From an uncultured Campylobacter sp. (lineage in GTDB: Bacteria; Campylobacterota; Campylobacteria; Campylobacterales; Campylobacteraceae), in NCBI RefSeq assembly GCF_905371695.1, contig NZ_CAJPMA010000015.1, positions 1 through 23,794 on the forward strand: 23,794 bases of DNA. The letters run 5' to 3'. Positions 1 to 7,830 of this stretch are shown piece after piece. The translations under genes were made by a program, and so were the position numbers. Below the pieces are notes generated by a model. The model saw only the letters and a program-made list of their open reading frames with translations, was not told the origin of the DNA and did not search any database. Within the stretch, counting starts at the first letter, position 1. Each line of letters opens with the position of its first letter.

Positions 1-55
1 TATTTTAAGGTACGGCCAAAGTATTAAATAAAATAAAAAATATATCAAAAATAAA
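1..55. repeat. Left arm of 55-bp perfect inverted repeat
   Basis: The reverse complement of 1-55 is identical base for base to 1205-1259. The arm begins at the first base of the window, so its true outer limit is unknown. It encodes the last visible 18 codons of the ligase-like gene on the minus strand. Confidence 0.95.
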
Positions 56-1119
56 AATGAAACTCCGATAACCCCGTAATAATATATATTGCCTATAAAA
101 AACGGCTCGTCATTAAACCAATGTTTTTTCCCGTCTCTTACGGACGTCATAAAGATTTCGATACCTTTTTCATCCGATTTGTCGGCTAAAAATTTATCGT
201 ATAAATGCTCGCTATGTCCAAGCCCCCATATCCACCTATTACTTTCAAAAAGCAAAGGCAATCTTTCTTTTAATATCAAATCCCTTCCGGAACTATGCAA
301 CCCTTGCGATAATTTAGAATTTGCGATAGATGAGGTAAAAAATAATATCCCTATACTTAAAAAGCAAAGCGCACCAACAGTAAATAACTTTTTAAAATTT
401 TCCTTTAAAAATTCTCTATGTTTACTAAAAATTAAAAGCATAAATAACAAAACAAAAGCAACAAACACGCTAAGCCAACTACCTCTAGCTCCGCCTAATA
501 TATCCATATCAATAGCAATACAACAAAAAATAGTCATAAAAATTTTTACAGCATTGCTTTTAAAAAAAATTAAACCCAACAAGGCAAACACGATAAACCT
601 GTCTACAAATAATGAATATCCCCTATGTACTATTCTTCCGGCCTCCGGATCCGCACTTGAAATTTTGTTTAAGTTTTCAAAAATCGGCAATGCATAGTAA
701 AAGGTAACAAAAATAAATGCCGCCAATATGGCATAAAAAAGGATTTTTTGTTGTCTTTCTTTGCCGTTTGAACAAACAAGCACTACAAATAAAAATGCAA
801 TTCCTCTTCCAAATTCGCTAAAAGCTTTTTTTGCGGAACCAAAAGAATCGTCATATGGAAAACAAGATATCAAAAATGCATAAGCAACAAATAAAGCTAA
901 GAATATTAGACTCATTTTAGCATGGCTAAAATTTAATTTAATTCTTTGCAATATTTCACCTTTACGCAAGAATAACATTGTAAAAGCTAGCAAAACAGCA
1001 GTATAGAGCGATATATTTTTTACAGCAGTAAAGCTTACGTGATGCTCGCAAACTATAAATAAAAAGAGAAGATATATTATTAAATTTTGACAAAAATCAA
1101 ACGCCTTTTGCTTGGTCAT
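1..1119 (-). CDS. O-antigen ligase / Wzy-type membrane protein, partial (C-terminus beyond left edge)
   Basis: Open from ATG at 1119 to the window edge: 373 residues with no stop. A GGAG ribosome-binding site lies 5 nt upstream. The protein is strongly hydrophobic with about 10 apparent membrane segments. Residues 209-215 read GGARGSW, the Arg-containing signature of the WaaL/Wzy_C superfamily. A later loop holds SSGRD (277-281) and HWFNDEP (333-339), matching the large periplasmic loop whose conserved Arg and His are needed in WaaL ligases. By family, it would join lipid-linked O-glycan to lipid A-core, or polymerise such units; which one cannot be told here. It is divergent from a GT9 gene. 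The stretch is AT-rich (about 30% GC by eye) against about 50% downstream, which suggests foreign origin. Its last 18 codons are the left arm of a 55-bp inverted repeat. Confidence 0.8.
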   Translation of the reverse strand, partial: MTKQKAFDFCQNLIIYLLFLFIVCEHHVSFTAVKNISLYTAVLLAFTMLFLRKGEILQRIKLNFSHAKMSLIFLALFVAYAFLISCFPYDDSFGSAKKAFSEFGRGIAFLFVVLVCSNGKERQQKILFYAILAAFIFVTFYYALPIFENLNKISSADPEAGRIVHRGYSLFVDRFIVFALLGLIFFKSNAVKIFMTIFCCIAIDMDILGGARGSWLSVFVAFVLLFMLLIFSKHREFLKENFKKLFTVGALCFLSIGILFFTSSIANSKLSQGLHSSGRDLILKERLPLLFESNRWIWGLGHSEHLYDKFLADKSDEKGIEIFMTSVRDGKKHWFNDEPFFIGNIYYYGVIGVSFLFLIYFLFYLILWPYLKI

Positions 1120-1145
1120 ACATTCTCCATTTTATTAAGTACGCG

Positions 1146-1151
1146 ATTATA
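1146..1151 (-). promoter_or_regulatory. Candidate extended -10 for the ligase-like gene
   Basis: The minus strand reads TGTTATAAT, an extended -10 (TGnTATAAT). It lies 26 nt before the ATG at 1119 in an AT-rich divergent intergenic stretch. No convincing -35 is visible, which is usual for Campylobacter promoters. Inferred from sequence only. Confidence 0.45.
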
Positions 1152-1172
1152 ACAATATTTAATTAAAAATCA

Positions 1173-1180
1173 TGTAAAAT
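1173..1180 (+). promoter_or_regulatory. Candidate extended -10 for the first GT9 gene
   Basis: TGTAAAAT on the plus strand resembles an extended -10. It lies 31 nt before the TTG start at 1212 and back to back with the minus-strand -10. If the 55-bp repeats recombine, this promoter turns round together with the ligase gene. Confidence 0.35.
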
Positions 1181-1204
1181 AGCCTATTTGATTAAATCAA
1201 AGGA

Positions 1205-1259
1205 TTTATTTTTGATATATTTTTTATTTTATTTAATACTTTGGCCGTACCTTAAAATA
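1205..1259. repeat. Right arm of 55-bp perfect inverted repeat
   Basis: Identical to the reverse complement of 1-55. It includes the TTG start (1212) and first 16 codons of the GT9 gene. The identity stops at 1204 on the inner side, where the arms are flanked by different bases. The outer side cannot be tested because the left arm meets the window edge. Confidence 0.95.
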
Positions 1260-2495
1260 ACAACCTGTTTTAAAAAAGCATCCGATAAAACTTTACTCAT
1301 ACAAACCGCTAAAATCGGCGACTACGCAAACTCGGCCGTGATCTTTGAAAAGCTTGGCAAATTTGACGTGCTCATAGACGAGATAAATCTAGCCTTCGCA
1401 AAACACGACAGCCGAATAGAAAAAATATTTACGATAAATGACGTAAAGCGTAAAAAAACCTCAAAAATAGGACTTGCGCTCGAGCTTTTTTCGCGCAACT
1501 ACGAGAGCGTCTACGTGCTGATGCCAAACGGCCTAAATCTCTTTTTAGCGCGCTGCACGCTAGCTAAAAATATCGTCGCCGTGCATCACTACGCGGTATC
1601 TAGCGACTTTGCCTTGCTGGCGCTCGGCATGAAAAAAGTGCCGCACACTCTGCAAGACCTAACGCTGCTAACCTACCTAAAAACGCTCGGCATTAGCGAA
1701 CTAAAATATGAAAAATGCTTGCAAAAACCGCTCTTTATCCCGCAAGAAAACTTCGTAAAAAGCGGCAAATTTAAGATCGGCGTGAGCCTAAGCGCGGGCA
1801 ACAAAATGAAAACTCCGCCAAAACGTACTTGGGAAAAAATCTTTGAAATTTTTGCTAAATTTGACTGTGAGGTTTATATTTTCGGCGTCGGCGAGGAGGC
1901 TGCGCTGCTACGAAACCTGCTCGCGGAAAATGCGGATGAAAAACGGGCGAAGAATTTAAGCGAGCGGGGAATTTGCGCGGATTTGGCCGGTAGCGATACG
2001 AGCGAAATTTACGGCGGTCTTGAAAATGCAAACGACAGGCAATCAAAAGCTCAAATTTGCAGCGAAAATGGCACTAGCGACGAGTTAAATTTTAGCTCGA
2101 AAATTTGCGATACTTACGTGAAAAGATTTGGCGAAAACGAGCTAAAAATCATCTCCTTAATCGATAAAATCAAGCTTGAGGAGTTGCCGTTTTATCTCTC
2201 GCAGATGCAGCTTTACGCGAGCTCGGACACTGGCAACTACTACGTCGCAGACAGCGTGCGCACGGCCACGATCTGCCTAATGGGGCCTTGTTTTGCCAGC
2301 GAGCAAAGGGGCGTCGCCGACTCGCTCGTGATAAACTCGCATTTACCGCCCGTTAGCTCCGTGTTTAAAACCGTGCGGGATATCGACGCTAGCGCGTTTT
2401 TCGAGCTTAGCGAACAAAACCTAGCAGACATCGAGGCCTTCGTCAAAGTTCGCTATATATCCTATCTATCCCGCGAAGATAATTTTCTATGCTAA
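1212..2495 (+). CDS. Glycosyltransferase family 9 (heptosyltransferase-like), atypical
   Basis: I chose the TTG at 1212 (427 residues) over the TTG at 1188 because AAAGGA at 1199-1204 sits 7 nt before it. The product starts with a hydrophobic, anchor-like stretch (IYFLFYLILWPYL). The GT9 N-terminal motif follows (LLIQTAKIGDYANSAVIFEKL, about 30-50). The C-terminal nucleotide-sugar region is SSDTGNYYVADSV (about 337-349). GT9 enzymes transfer heptose or related sugars to LPS core at the inner membrane. Two oddities: the usual DxGPxH motif has Tyr where His is expected, and about 70 charged, low-complexity residues (about 235-305) are inserted between the two Rossmann halves. Its 3' end overlaps the convergent GT4 gene by 53 bp. 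Base composition changes near 1300, from AT-rich to GC-richer. Confidence 0.75.
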   Translation: MIYFLFYLILWPYLKITTCFKKASDKTLLIQTAKIGDYANSAVIFEKLGKFDVLIDEINLAFAKHDSRIEKIFTINDVKRKKTSKIGLALELFSRNYESVYVLMPNGLNLFLARCTLAKNIVAVHHYAVSSDFALLALGMKKVPHTLQDLTLLTYLKTLGISELKYEKCLQKPLFIPQENFVKSGKFKIGVSLSAGNKMKTPPKRTWEKIFEIFAKFDCEVYIFGVGEEAALLRNLLAENADEKRAKNLSERGICADLAGSDTSEIYGGLENANDRQSKAQICSENGTSDELNFSSKICDTYVKRFGENELKIISLIDKIKLEELPFYLSQMQLYASSDTGNYYVADSVRTATICLMGPCFASEQRGVADSLVINSHLPPVSSVFKTVRDIDASAFFELSEQNLADIEAFVKVRYISYLSREDNFLC

Positions 2496-3630
2496 AGGCC
2501 TTTATAACGGCATCGTCGGGGCTTTTTGAGGCTGGCCTACGCAAGCTCTCAAAACAAGCCAAGAGCGCGTCCGAGCTTCTTTGAACTATAAAAAAATCTT
2601 GCTTTTTCGAGGAGATTTCATAAATCTCCCTTATGACGGCGATATCAGAGTACACCACGCCAAGCCCGCAGCCAAGCGCCTCGATGACGACTCTGGGCAG
2701 CCCCTCGTCGCTGGAAAATCCAAGCACGTAGTCGCACGCGGCGTAAATCTCGTCCATCTTGGAAACAAAGCCCAGATACTCGGCCTTACCCGATTTTATC
2801 AGCGCGTCAAATTTGCCTTTCGCGCCCGCTTTTAGCTTGCCCGCGCCCGCGAAATATACCTTTATATCGCTTCTTTTTAGTCCCGCAAGCGCGTCAAAAA
2901 CCAGCTCGTGACCTTTAAGCGTCAAGAAATTTGCGGGCATTACGATATTTATTTTTTCGGCGTCAAATCTGGCTTTTATGGCGGCGCTTTTATCGTCGCC
3001 GCTATCTTTTAAATTTGCCTGCGAGGAGCTCAAATTTTCGCTCGCTTCAGACTTTTCCCGCCTTAAAACAGGCGCCTTAACGGGATTATAAACCACGTTT
3101 TTAGGCATTTTTATCTGCGCGGCGTAAAATTCGTAAGTAGCGTTTGAAACGCAAACGGGCCTGAATTTTAGCCGCTTTAAAATTTCAAGCTTAAAGGGCT
3201 CGACGGCCGAGTTTTTGCGCAGATGCTGCACTACCGCGATATTTAGGGCGTTTGCGGCGGCGATGTAGGCGAGATTGGTTGAAAAGTGATTATTTAGATG
3301 AAGGATGTCGGGGCGCGCCTGCCGCAGCAGGCAAAGCGCGTAGTCGTAGTCTTTTTTGTAGAGGTATTTTGCTAAAATTTGACCGCCCAGCGCGCGTAAA
3401 AGCTCTTTTTTTAGCTTTGAGGGCTGCTTTTTTAGCTCAAAATTTATAAATTTAGCCCCGGCTTCTTCGATGATTTGCGAGATTTTGCGTCCGCCAGCCT
3501 CGTAATCGGTCTCAAAAAACGCGCAAAGCTCGTATTTTTGCCGCGCGGCAAGCCCTCGCAAAAGATACAAAAAACTCTTCGTCCCGCCGCCGTATTCGCA
3601 CCCCGTATCGACGAACAAAATCTTTTTCAA
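2443..3630 (-). CDS. Glycosyltransferase family 4
   Basis: Last gene of the minus-strand LOS operon. The start is placed at TTG 3630, which overlaps the TGA stop of the preceding gene and has AAAGGA just upstream. This gives 395 residues beginning LKKILFVDTGCEYGGG. An 18-codon extension to 3684 lies wholly inside the upstream gene and was rejected. The GT-B fold signs are an N-terminal glycine-rich loop (CEYGGGTKSFL) and the C-terminal retaining-GT4 motif EX7E in DEGLPRVVIEALGCG. The family transfers a sugar from a nucleotide-sugar donor; donor and acceptor are unknown. A charged Ser/Lys-rich linker (about 205-235) separates the two domains. It converges on the GT9 gene at 2495 with 53 bp of shared coding DNA and no room for a terminator. 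Confidence 0.85.
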   Translation of the reverse strand: MKKILFVDTGCEYGGGTKSFLYLLRGLAARQKYELCAFFETDYEAGGRKISQIIEEAGAKFINFELKKQPSKLKKELLRALGGQILAKYLYKKDYDYALCLLRQARPDILHLNNHFSTNLAYIAAANALNIAVVQHLRKNSAVEPFKLEILKRLKFRPVCVSNATYEFYAAQIKMPKNVVYNPVKAPVLRREKSEASENLSSSQANLKDSGDDKSAAIKARFDAEKINIVMPANFLTLKGHELVFDALAGLKRSDIKVYFAGAGKLKAGAKGKFDALIKSGKAEYLGFVSKMDEIYAACDYVLGFSSDEGLPRVVIEALGCGLGVVYSDIAVIREIYEISSKKQDFFIVQRSSDALLACFESLRRPASKSPDDAVIKAFSIENYLRGIDRIYSEL

Positions 3631-4700
3631 ATCATTTCCTTTAGCATCTCCCAGACCTCGTGCGCCCCTATTTGCAGCATGCACTCCTGAAATTTGCAGT
3701 TTTTACCGATGCAAGGCGAACAGGTGCGCGGCTTTTTGATAAATTTATGGATATTTTCGTCAAAATCCGGATTTGAGTTCACGGGCGAAGCGACGGCAAA
3801 AAGCCCGATCGTAGGCGTTTTTAGCGCGGCTGCGACGTGCAGCGGGCCGGTATCGGGCGTGACAAGCACGTCAAGCCTAGCTATCAGCGCGGCAGCCTCT
3901 CGCAGACTAAATTTACCCGCCGCATCTATCACGCGCGCGCTTCTTAACTCCTCGTCTAACTGCGCGGTCATCGCTCGCTCGGCGGGGCTGCCCGTTAGCA
4001 CGATGACGGCGTCCGTGCGCTCCAAAATAATTCCCGCCAGCTCCCGCCAACGCTGCCAAAACCACTGCCTGGAAACCGTGCTAGCCCCCATCTGAAAGCC
4101 GATAAATTTGCGTTTGCCGTCTTTTTTTAGCATTTCATCGACGCGGGCGAAATCCTCATCGCGCAGATACAAATTTAGCCTCGTGTCGCGACTTTTGATG
4201 CCTACGAATTTAAGCTGCTCGAGGCGGTTTAGCACTACGTACCTCTCATCTCCGTAAGGCTCAGGCACGTTTGAGTGAAACGCGTTAAATTTATTGCCCG
4301 AGTTTGGTAGCTTAAAAACGTATTTCGCACCGCTTAAAACGGCTAGCGGCGTAGCCTGCGGCTCGTTTGAGTGCAGAATAAAAACTACGTCCGGTTTTAT
4401 CTTTTTTAGTTGCGACAAGGCGCGCAAAAAGCCGCCTTTTTTGCCGTCGTAAAGTAAAATTTCGTCAACATTCGGATCTGTTTTAAAAAGCGGCGCGGTA
4501 GATGGATTTAGCAGGGCGACGGTGCGTACGTGCGGGAAATTTTGCCGAAAAACGCGAAAAACGGGCGTGTTAAAAATCGTGTCGCCAAGCGCGGTGTTAC
4601 TAAAAAAACAGACCGTTTGTACGGGCTGCGTAACCAGCTGCGTTTTGCGCACGCTTTTAAATCGCAAAATGAGCCGCGCCGCGCTCTCAAAGAGCCTCAT
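3627..4700 (-). CDS. Glycosyltransferase family 9 (ADP-heptose:LPS heptosyltransferase-like)
   Basis: 357 residues from ATG 4700, overlapping the stop of the upstream GT4 gene by 14 bp. The N-terminal Rossmann motif is FFSNTALGDTIFNTPVFRVF (about 32-51). The canonical GT9 donor-site motif is TPDTGPLHVAAAL (about 280-292), with Asp, Gly and His all present. A C-terminal Cys-rich patch (CSPCIGKNCKFQEC) resembles that of many WaaF/RfaF-type proteins. The likely role is adding a heptose or similar residue to LOS core on the cytoplasmic face of the inner membrane. The C-terminus runs into the next gene through a TTTGA start/stop overlap, which indicates translational coupling. Confidence 0.85.
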   Translation of the reverse strand: MRLFESAARLILRFKSVRKTQLVTQPVQTVCFFSNTALGDTIFNTPVFRVFRQNFPHVRTVALLNPSTAPLFKTDPNVDEILLYDGKKGGFLRALSQLKKIKPDVVFILHSNEPQATPLAVLSGAKYVFKLPNSGNKFNAFHSNVPEPYGDERYVVLNRLEQLKFVGIKSRDTRLNLYLRDEDFARVDEMLKKDGKRKFIGFQMGASTVSRQWFWQRWRELAGIILERTDAVIVLTGSPAERAMTAQLDEELRSARVIDAAGKFSLREAAALIARLDVLVTPDTGPLHVAAALKTPTIGLFAVASPVNSNPDFDENIHKFIKKPRTCSPCIGKNCKFQECMLQIGAHEVWEMLKEMI

Positions 4701-5739
4701 ACATCGCTTCCGTCTGCGCGACCATCGTCTCTATCGAGAAGTTTCGCACGATAAATTCCCTCGCGTTCGCGCTAAATTTCGCCCGAAGCGCCGCGTCTTC
4801 TATCAGCGTTTTTAGAGCCGCTTTGAGCGATTCTTTGTCGCCGTTTTTAAACAAAAGTCCAGTTTCGCCGCTATTTATCGCCTCGCCGATACCGCCCGCG
4901 TCGCTACCGATGCAAGGCACTCCGCACGACTGCGCTTCAAGCAGAGCAGTGCCCAGCGCCTCCATCTTTGAAGGTAGCACAAAAACATCAAAACTACCCA
5001 AAAACTCGCTCACGTCGGTGCGCGAGCCTAGCATATAGATGTTTGGCGTTTTTATTTTTTTTAGATTTTCCTCCTGCGGACCGTCGCCAACCACGACCAG
5101 AGCGGTATTTGGCAGATTTAGCTCGCTAAAAGCTTCAAATAAGAGCTGGTGATTTTTCGCTGCGCGCAAGACCGCTACGATACCGACTACGACGCAGTCC
5201 GAGCTCAAATTTAGCTCAGCTTTTATATCTTTTTTAAATTTTGGATTAAACCTTGCCGTATCCACGCCGGTATAGATAACGTCTATCAAATTTTCCCGCA
5301 CGCCCTGCGAGATTAGCTGGGTTTTTACGGCATTTGAGACGGCTACGATTTTGTCGTTTACGTTGTAGCTAAATGCCGATCTGATCGGCGTTTGCAGGTG
5401 TCTGGTGCGCACGACCTTCGCGCCCGTTAGCTTTGCTACGATCGCGCCGATGTTGCCGTCCTTGCCCGAGTGCGTTGCGATGATCGAGATGCCTTTTTCG
5501 CGCACGAAACGGCAAATTTTAAAAATTTCAAAAATATTATAGACCTTGCTTAGGTTAAATTCCGCAAACTCGCAATCAATGGGCTTTTCAAAGCTTTTTG
5601 AGCCCGGATTTAGCGCGTAAAATACCTTAAATCTATCCTTATTTAGTCCGTTTATGACGCGCTGCGTGCGGTGCTCCTGACCGCCGAAGCCTAGCGAGCT
5701 TTCAAGCTCTAGGATGTTGATTTTGTCCGTTTTTTTCAT
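4687..5739 (-). CDS. Glycosyltransferase family 4
   Basis: 350 residues. The ATG at 5739 overlaps the upstream TGA (ATGA), so translation is coupled. GT-B architecture: the N-terminal glycine loop is LESSLGFGGQEHRTQRVING (about 12-31), the mid-protein strand is NDKIVAVSNAVK, and the start of the donor domain is VVVGIVAVLRAAKNHQLL. The GT4 motif EX7E is in KMEALGTALLEAQSCGVP. It belongs to the large PF00534-type family of retaining glycosyltransferases. Sugar donor and linkage are not readable from sequence. Its place between two GT9 genes argues for work on the same LOS core chain. Confidence 0.88.
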   Translation of the reverse strand: MKKTDKINILELESSLGFGGQEHRTQRVINGLNKDRFKVFYALNPGSKSFEKPIDCEFAEFNLSKVYNIFEIFKICRFVREKGISIIATHSGKDGNIGAIVAKLTGAKVVRTRHLQTPIRSAFSYNVNDKIVAVSNAVKTQLISQGVRENLIDVIYTGVDTARFNPKFKKDIKAELNLSSDCVVVGIVAVLRAAKNHQLLFEAFSELNLPNTALVVVGDGPQEENLKKIKTPNIYMLGSRTDVSEFLGSFDVFVLPSKMEALGTALLEAQSCGVPCIGSDAGGIGEAINSGETGLLFKNGDKESLKAALKTLIEDAALRAKFSANAREFIVRNFSIETMVAQTEAMYEAL

Positions 5740-6668
5740 ATATTTTTGACCGCCTCGTAGATTTCCTCGTCCGCTACGTCTTGCGCCCTTTTACTCGCGC
5801 TTTGCAGCACGGTACACTTCGCACCGCCGTAAATGGGAGCCCAGCGAGCGGCGTCCGTTTTGCCAAGCACCAGCACCGTTTTTACGCCAAGCGCAGGAGC
5901 TAGGTGCGCTACGCCGCCGTCAAGCGTGAGGACAAATTTAGCCGCCCGGATGTAGCCTGCAAGTTCATCTAGGCTCGCAGTCGCAGCAAATTCCACGCGC
6001 GCTTCTTGCGCTACTTTTTCGCCCAGTTTCGCATCCTCGGCGCTAACGGCGACGCGTGCAAAATTTTGCTTTAAAAATCCCAAAATCCGTAAAATTTTAG
6101 CCTCGTCCATACGGTTTTGCTCCACCCTCGAAGAGACGTGAAAAAATACGAAATCCTTAAATTTCTCGCTTTTAAAACTCGGTACGTAAAGCGTCTTTTC
6201 CCCGTCAAATTTCGCCCCCAAAGGTGCCGCTAGCTCATAGCAAAGCAGCACCTCGTGAGGCGGCGGATTAAAGCTTAGCTTATGCGTTATTAGTGGCCCG
6301 CCCTCGTTTTGCTTTGCCGCTCCTACGGTCGTTTTAGCTGCGGCTGCTCTGGCAAATATCGCGGCAGAGGGCGAATAAGCGCTTCTAAAAATCACCGTAG
6401 CATCGTATTTTTCGCGGCGAATTTGAAGCAAAATTTTGCATTTCCCCCAAAACGCCCGCACCTTTGCCGCCGCTCCTTTTACGTGCTTTGGTTTAGTGTA
6501 GATATATATTTTATTTAAAAATGGATTGCCGCGAACGACGCATGCGTTTAGGCTGTTTACTACGATGTCTATCTGCGCGCGCAGATGAGCTTTTCGCAGC
6601 GCTTCAATCGCCGGCGTCGTGCAGATGAGATCGCCGATGTTATCGTTTCTAACGAGCAAAATTTTCAC
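5736..6668 (-). CDS. Glycosyltransferase family 9 (heptosyltransferase-like), first gene of minus operon
   Basis: The start is GTG 6668, preceded by AAAAAGGA at good spacing. The product is 310 residues starting VKILLVRNDNIGDLICTTPA, a textbook GT9 N-terminus. The longer reading from 6743 adds 25 residues ahead of this motif and crosses the promoter, so it was rejected. The donor-site motif is TLDGGVAHLAPALG, with Asp, Gly-Gly and His kept. A TATAAT -10 lies 20 nt before the start. The following genes are reached by 4-, 14- and 4-bp overlaps, so 6668-2443 is one tight operon. Confidence 0.85.
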   Translation of the reverse strand: MKILLVRNDNIGDLICTTPAIEALRKAHLRAQIDIVVNSLNACVVRGNPFLNKIYIYTKPKHVKGAAAKVRAFWGKCKILLQIRREKYDATVIFRSAYSPSAAIFARAAAAKTTVGAAKQNEGGPLITHKLSFNPPPHEVLLCYELAAPLGAKFDGEKTLYVPSFKSEKFKDFVFFHVSSRVEQNRMDEAKILRILGFLKQNFARVAVSAEDAKLGEKVAQEARVEFAATASLDELAGYIRAAKFVLTLDGGVAHLAPALGVKTVLVLGKTDAARWAPIYGGAKCTVLQSASKRAQDVADEEIYEAVKNI

Positions 6669-6687
6669 GATTTTCCTTTTTTGCGCG

Positions 6688-6693
6688 ATTATA
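6688..6693 (-). promoter_or_regulatory. Candidate -10 (TATAAT) of the minus-strand glycosyltransferase operon
   Basis: A perfect TATAAT on the minus strand lies 20 nt before the GTG at 6668, with AAGGA between. The divergent spacer (6669-6798) also holds a plus-strand -10. No clear -35 is present. Confidence 0.5.
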
Positions 6694-6766
6694 CCTATTT
6701 TACGCTTATACTTATTTACGCCCTCATCTCTCGCGCCGGACATAACCTAAAATTCATCAAAAAACT

Positions 6767-6774
6767 TATAAAAT
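6767..6774 (+). promoter_or_regulatory. Candidate -10 for the WaaG-like/waaF pair
   Basis: TATAAAAT on the plus strand, 25 nt before the ATG at 6799. It sits in the same divergent spacer as the minus-operon promoter. AAAAGG serves as ribosome-binding site for 6799. Confidence 0.4.
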
Positions 6775-6798
6775 AGCGCTAAATTTTAAAAGGCGAAC

Positions 6799-7830
6799 AT
6801 GAAGAAAATAGTATTTTTAAGGCTCGATCCGGGCGCTATCGGCGGGGCGCAGAGATATCTCTCGCGGCTCGTTAAGGCTCTAAAAGACTCGGGCGTTGCG
6901 TGCGAGACGCGCGGATTTAACGGCAGCAAAAAACTAAGCTCGTGGATCAAAGCCCTGCTTTTTAACTCGCAAGCAAGGCGGCAAAAGGGCGCGGACGAGA
7001 TTTATTTTAGTTTAGAGCGCATCACCTGCGCCGACATCTACCGCGCGGGCGACGGCGTACACAAAGTCTATATGAAAACCAAGCCGTTTTGGTTTGTAAA
7101 CCCCCTAAATTTCGTCATTCCCTACCTTGAAAAGCGCACTTTTAAAAACGCAAAAAAAATCATCGCCAACTCAAATTTTATAAAACGTCAAATTTGCGAG
7201 ACATACGCCATCGCCCCTGAAAAGATCGCAGTCGTCTATAACGGCGTAAATTTGCCTACGCGCGTGCAAAAAGGCGCGGCAAAGCTCGCTCTTTGCGAGG
7301 AATTCGGGCTTGATTTTAACCTACCGACGCTGCTGTTTGTGGGAAGCGGCTTCAAACGCAAGGGCGCGAGCGAGTTTTTACGCATCGCGGCTCGCCTAAA
7401 AACCCGCGTAAACTGCCTGATCGTGGGCCGCGACAAAAACGCCGCCCGCTACAAAAATCTAGCCAAGAAACTAGGCCTAAACGCCGTATTTACGGGTGCG
7501 CAAAAAAGTACGGCGAGATTTTACGAAGGCAGCGAGCTGTTTTTGTTTCCGACGGCGTACGAGCCGTTTTCAAACGTCGTTTTGGAGGCGCTTAGCTACG
7601 GCTGCGTCGCCATCACGACCGCTCAAAACGGCGCGGCAGAGATATTGCCCGAGGAGTTTGTGATGAGCTCGCCGCAAGACTACGACATCTGCTCTCTGAT
7701 CGACGAGATCCTAAACGACGACGAGCGGCTAGCAACGCTGCAAGAGCGAAATTTGGCGCTTGCTAGCGAGTTTAGCATCGAAAAAAACGCGAACGCGACG
7801 ATGGAGATAGTGCGTGCGAATCTTGATTGA
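6799..7830 (+). CDS. WaaG-like LPS core glycosyltransferase (GT4)
   Basis: 343 residues from ATG 6799, with AAAAGG upstream. It opens with RLDPGAIGGAQRYLSRLVKAL, the glycine-rich acceptor-domain loop. The segment RITCADIYRAGDGVHKVYM (about 74-92) is typical of the WaaG/RfaG branch. The C-terminal domain starts LLFVGSGFKRKGASEFL (about 178-194), is followed by IVGRDKNAARYKNLAKKLGL, and carries EX7E in YEPFSNVVLEALSYG. E. coli WaaG adds the first outer-core glucose, so a hexose transfer onto heptose is the likely role, though the donor is unproven. The stop overlaps the waaF start by 17 bp, so the pair is one operon. Confidence 0.85.
   Translation: MKKIVFLRLDPGAIGGAQRYLSRLVKALKDSGVACETRGFNGSKKLSSWIKALLFNSQARRQKGADEIYFSLERITCADIYRAGDGVHKVYMKTKPFWFVNPLNFVIPYLEKRTFKNAKKIIANSNFIKRQICETYAIAPEKIAVVYNGVNLPTRVQKGAAKLALCEEFGLDFNLPTLLFVGSGFKRKGASEFLRIAARLKTRVNCLIVGRDKNAARYKNLAKKLGLNAVFTGAQKSTARFYEGSELFLFPTAYEPFSNVVLEALSYGCVAITTAQNGAAEILPEEFVMSSPQDYDICSLIDEILNDDERLATLQERNLALASEFSIEKNANATMEIVRANLD

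Noticed and set aside
89..697. 202-codon plus-strand open frame
   Set aside because: It lies antisense to the ligase-like gene, which has GGARGSW and other family motifs, a start and a ribosome-binding site. The plus frame has no motif and exists because of low GC.
3627..3684. 18-residue N-terminal extension of the GT4 gene at 2443-3630
   Set aside because: It would lie inside the upstream GT9 gene. TTG 3630 has a good ribosome-binding site and begins at the conserved GT-B strand.
6669..6743. 25-residue N-terminal extension of the GT9 gene at 5736-6668
   Set aside because: It crosses a TATAAT and ribosome-binding site placed for GTG 6668, and the GT9 motif begins at that start.
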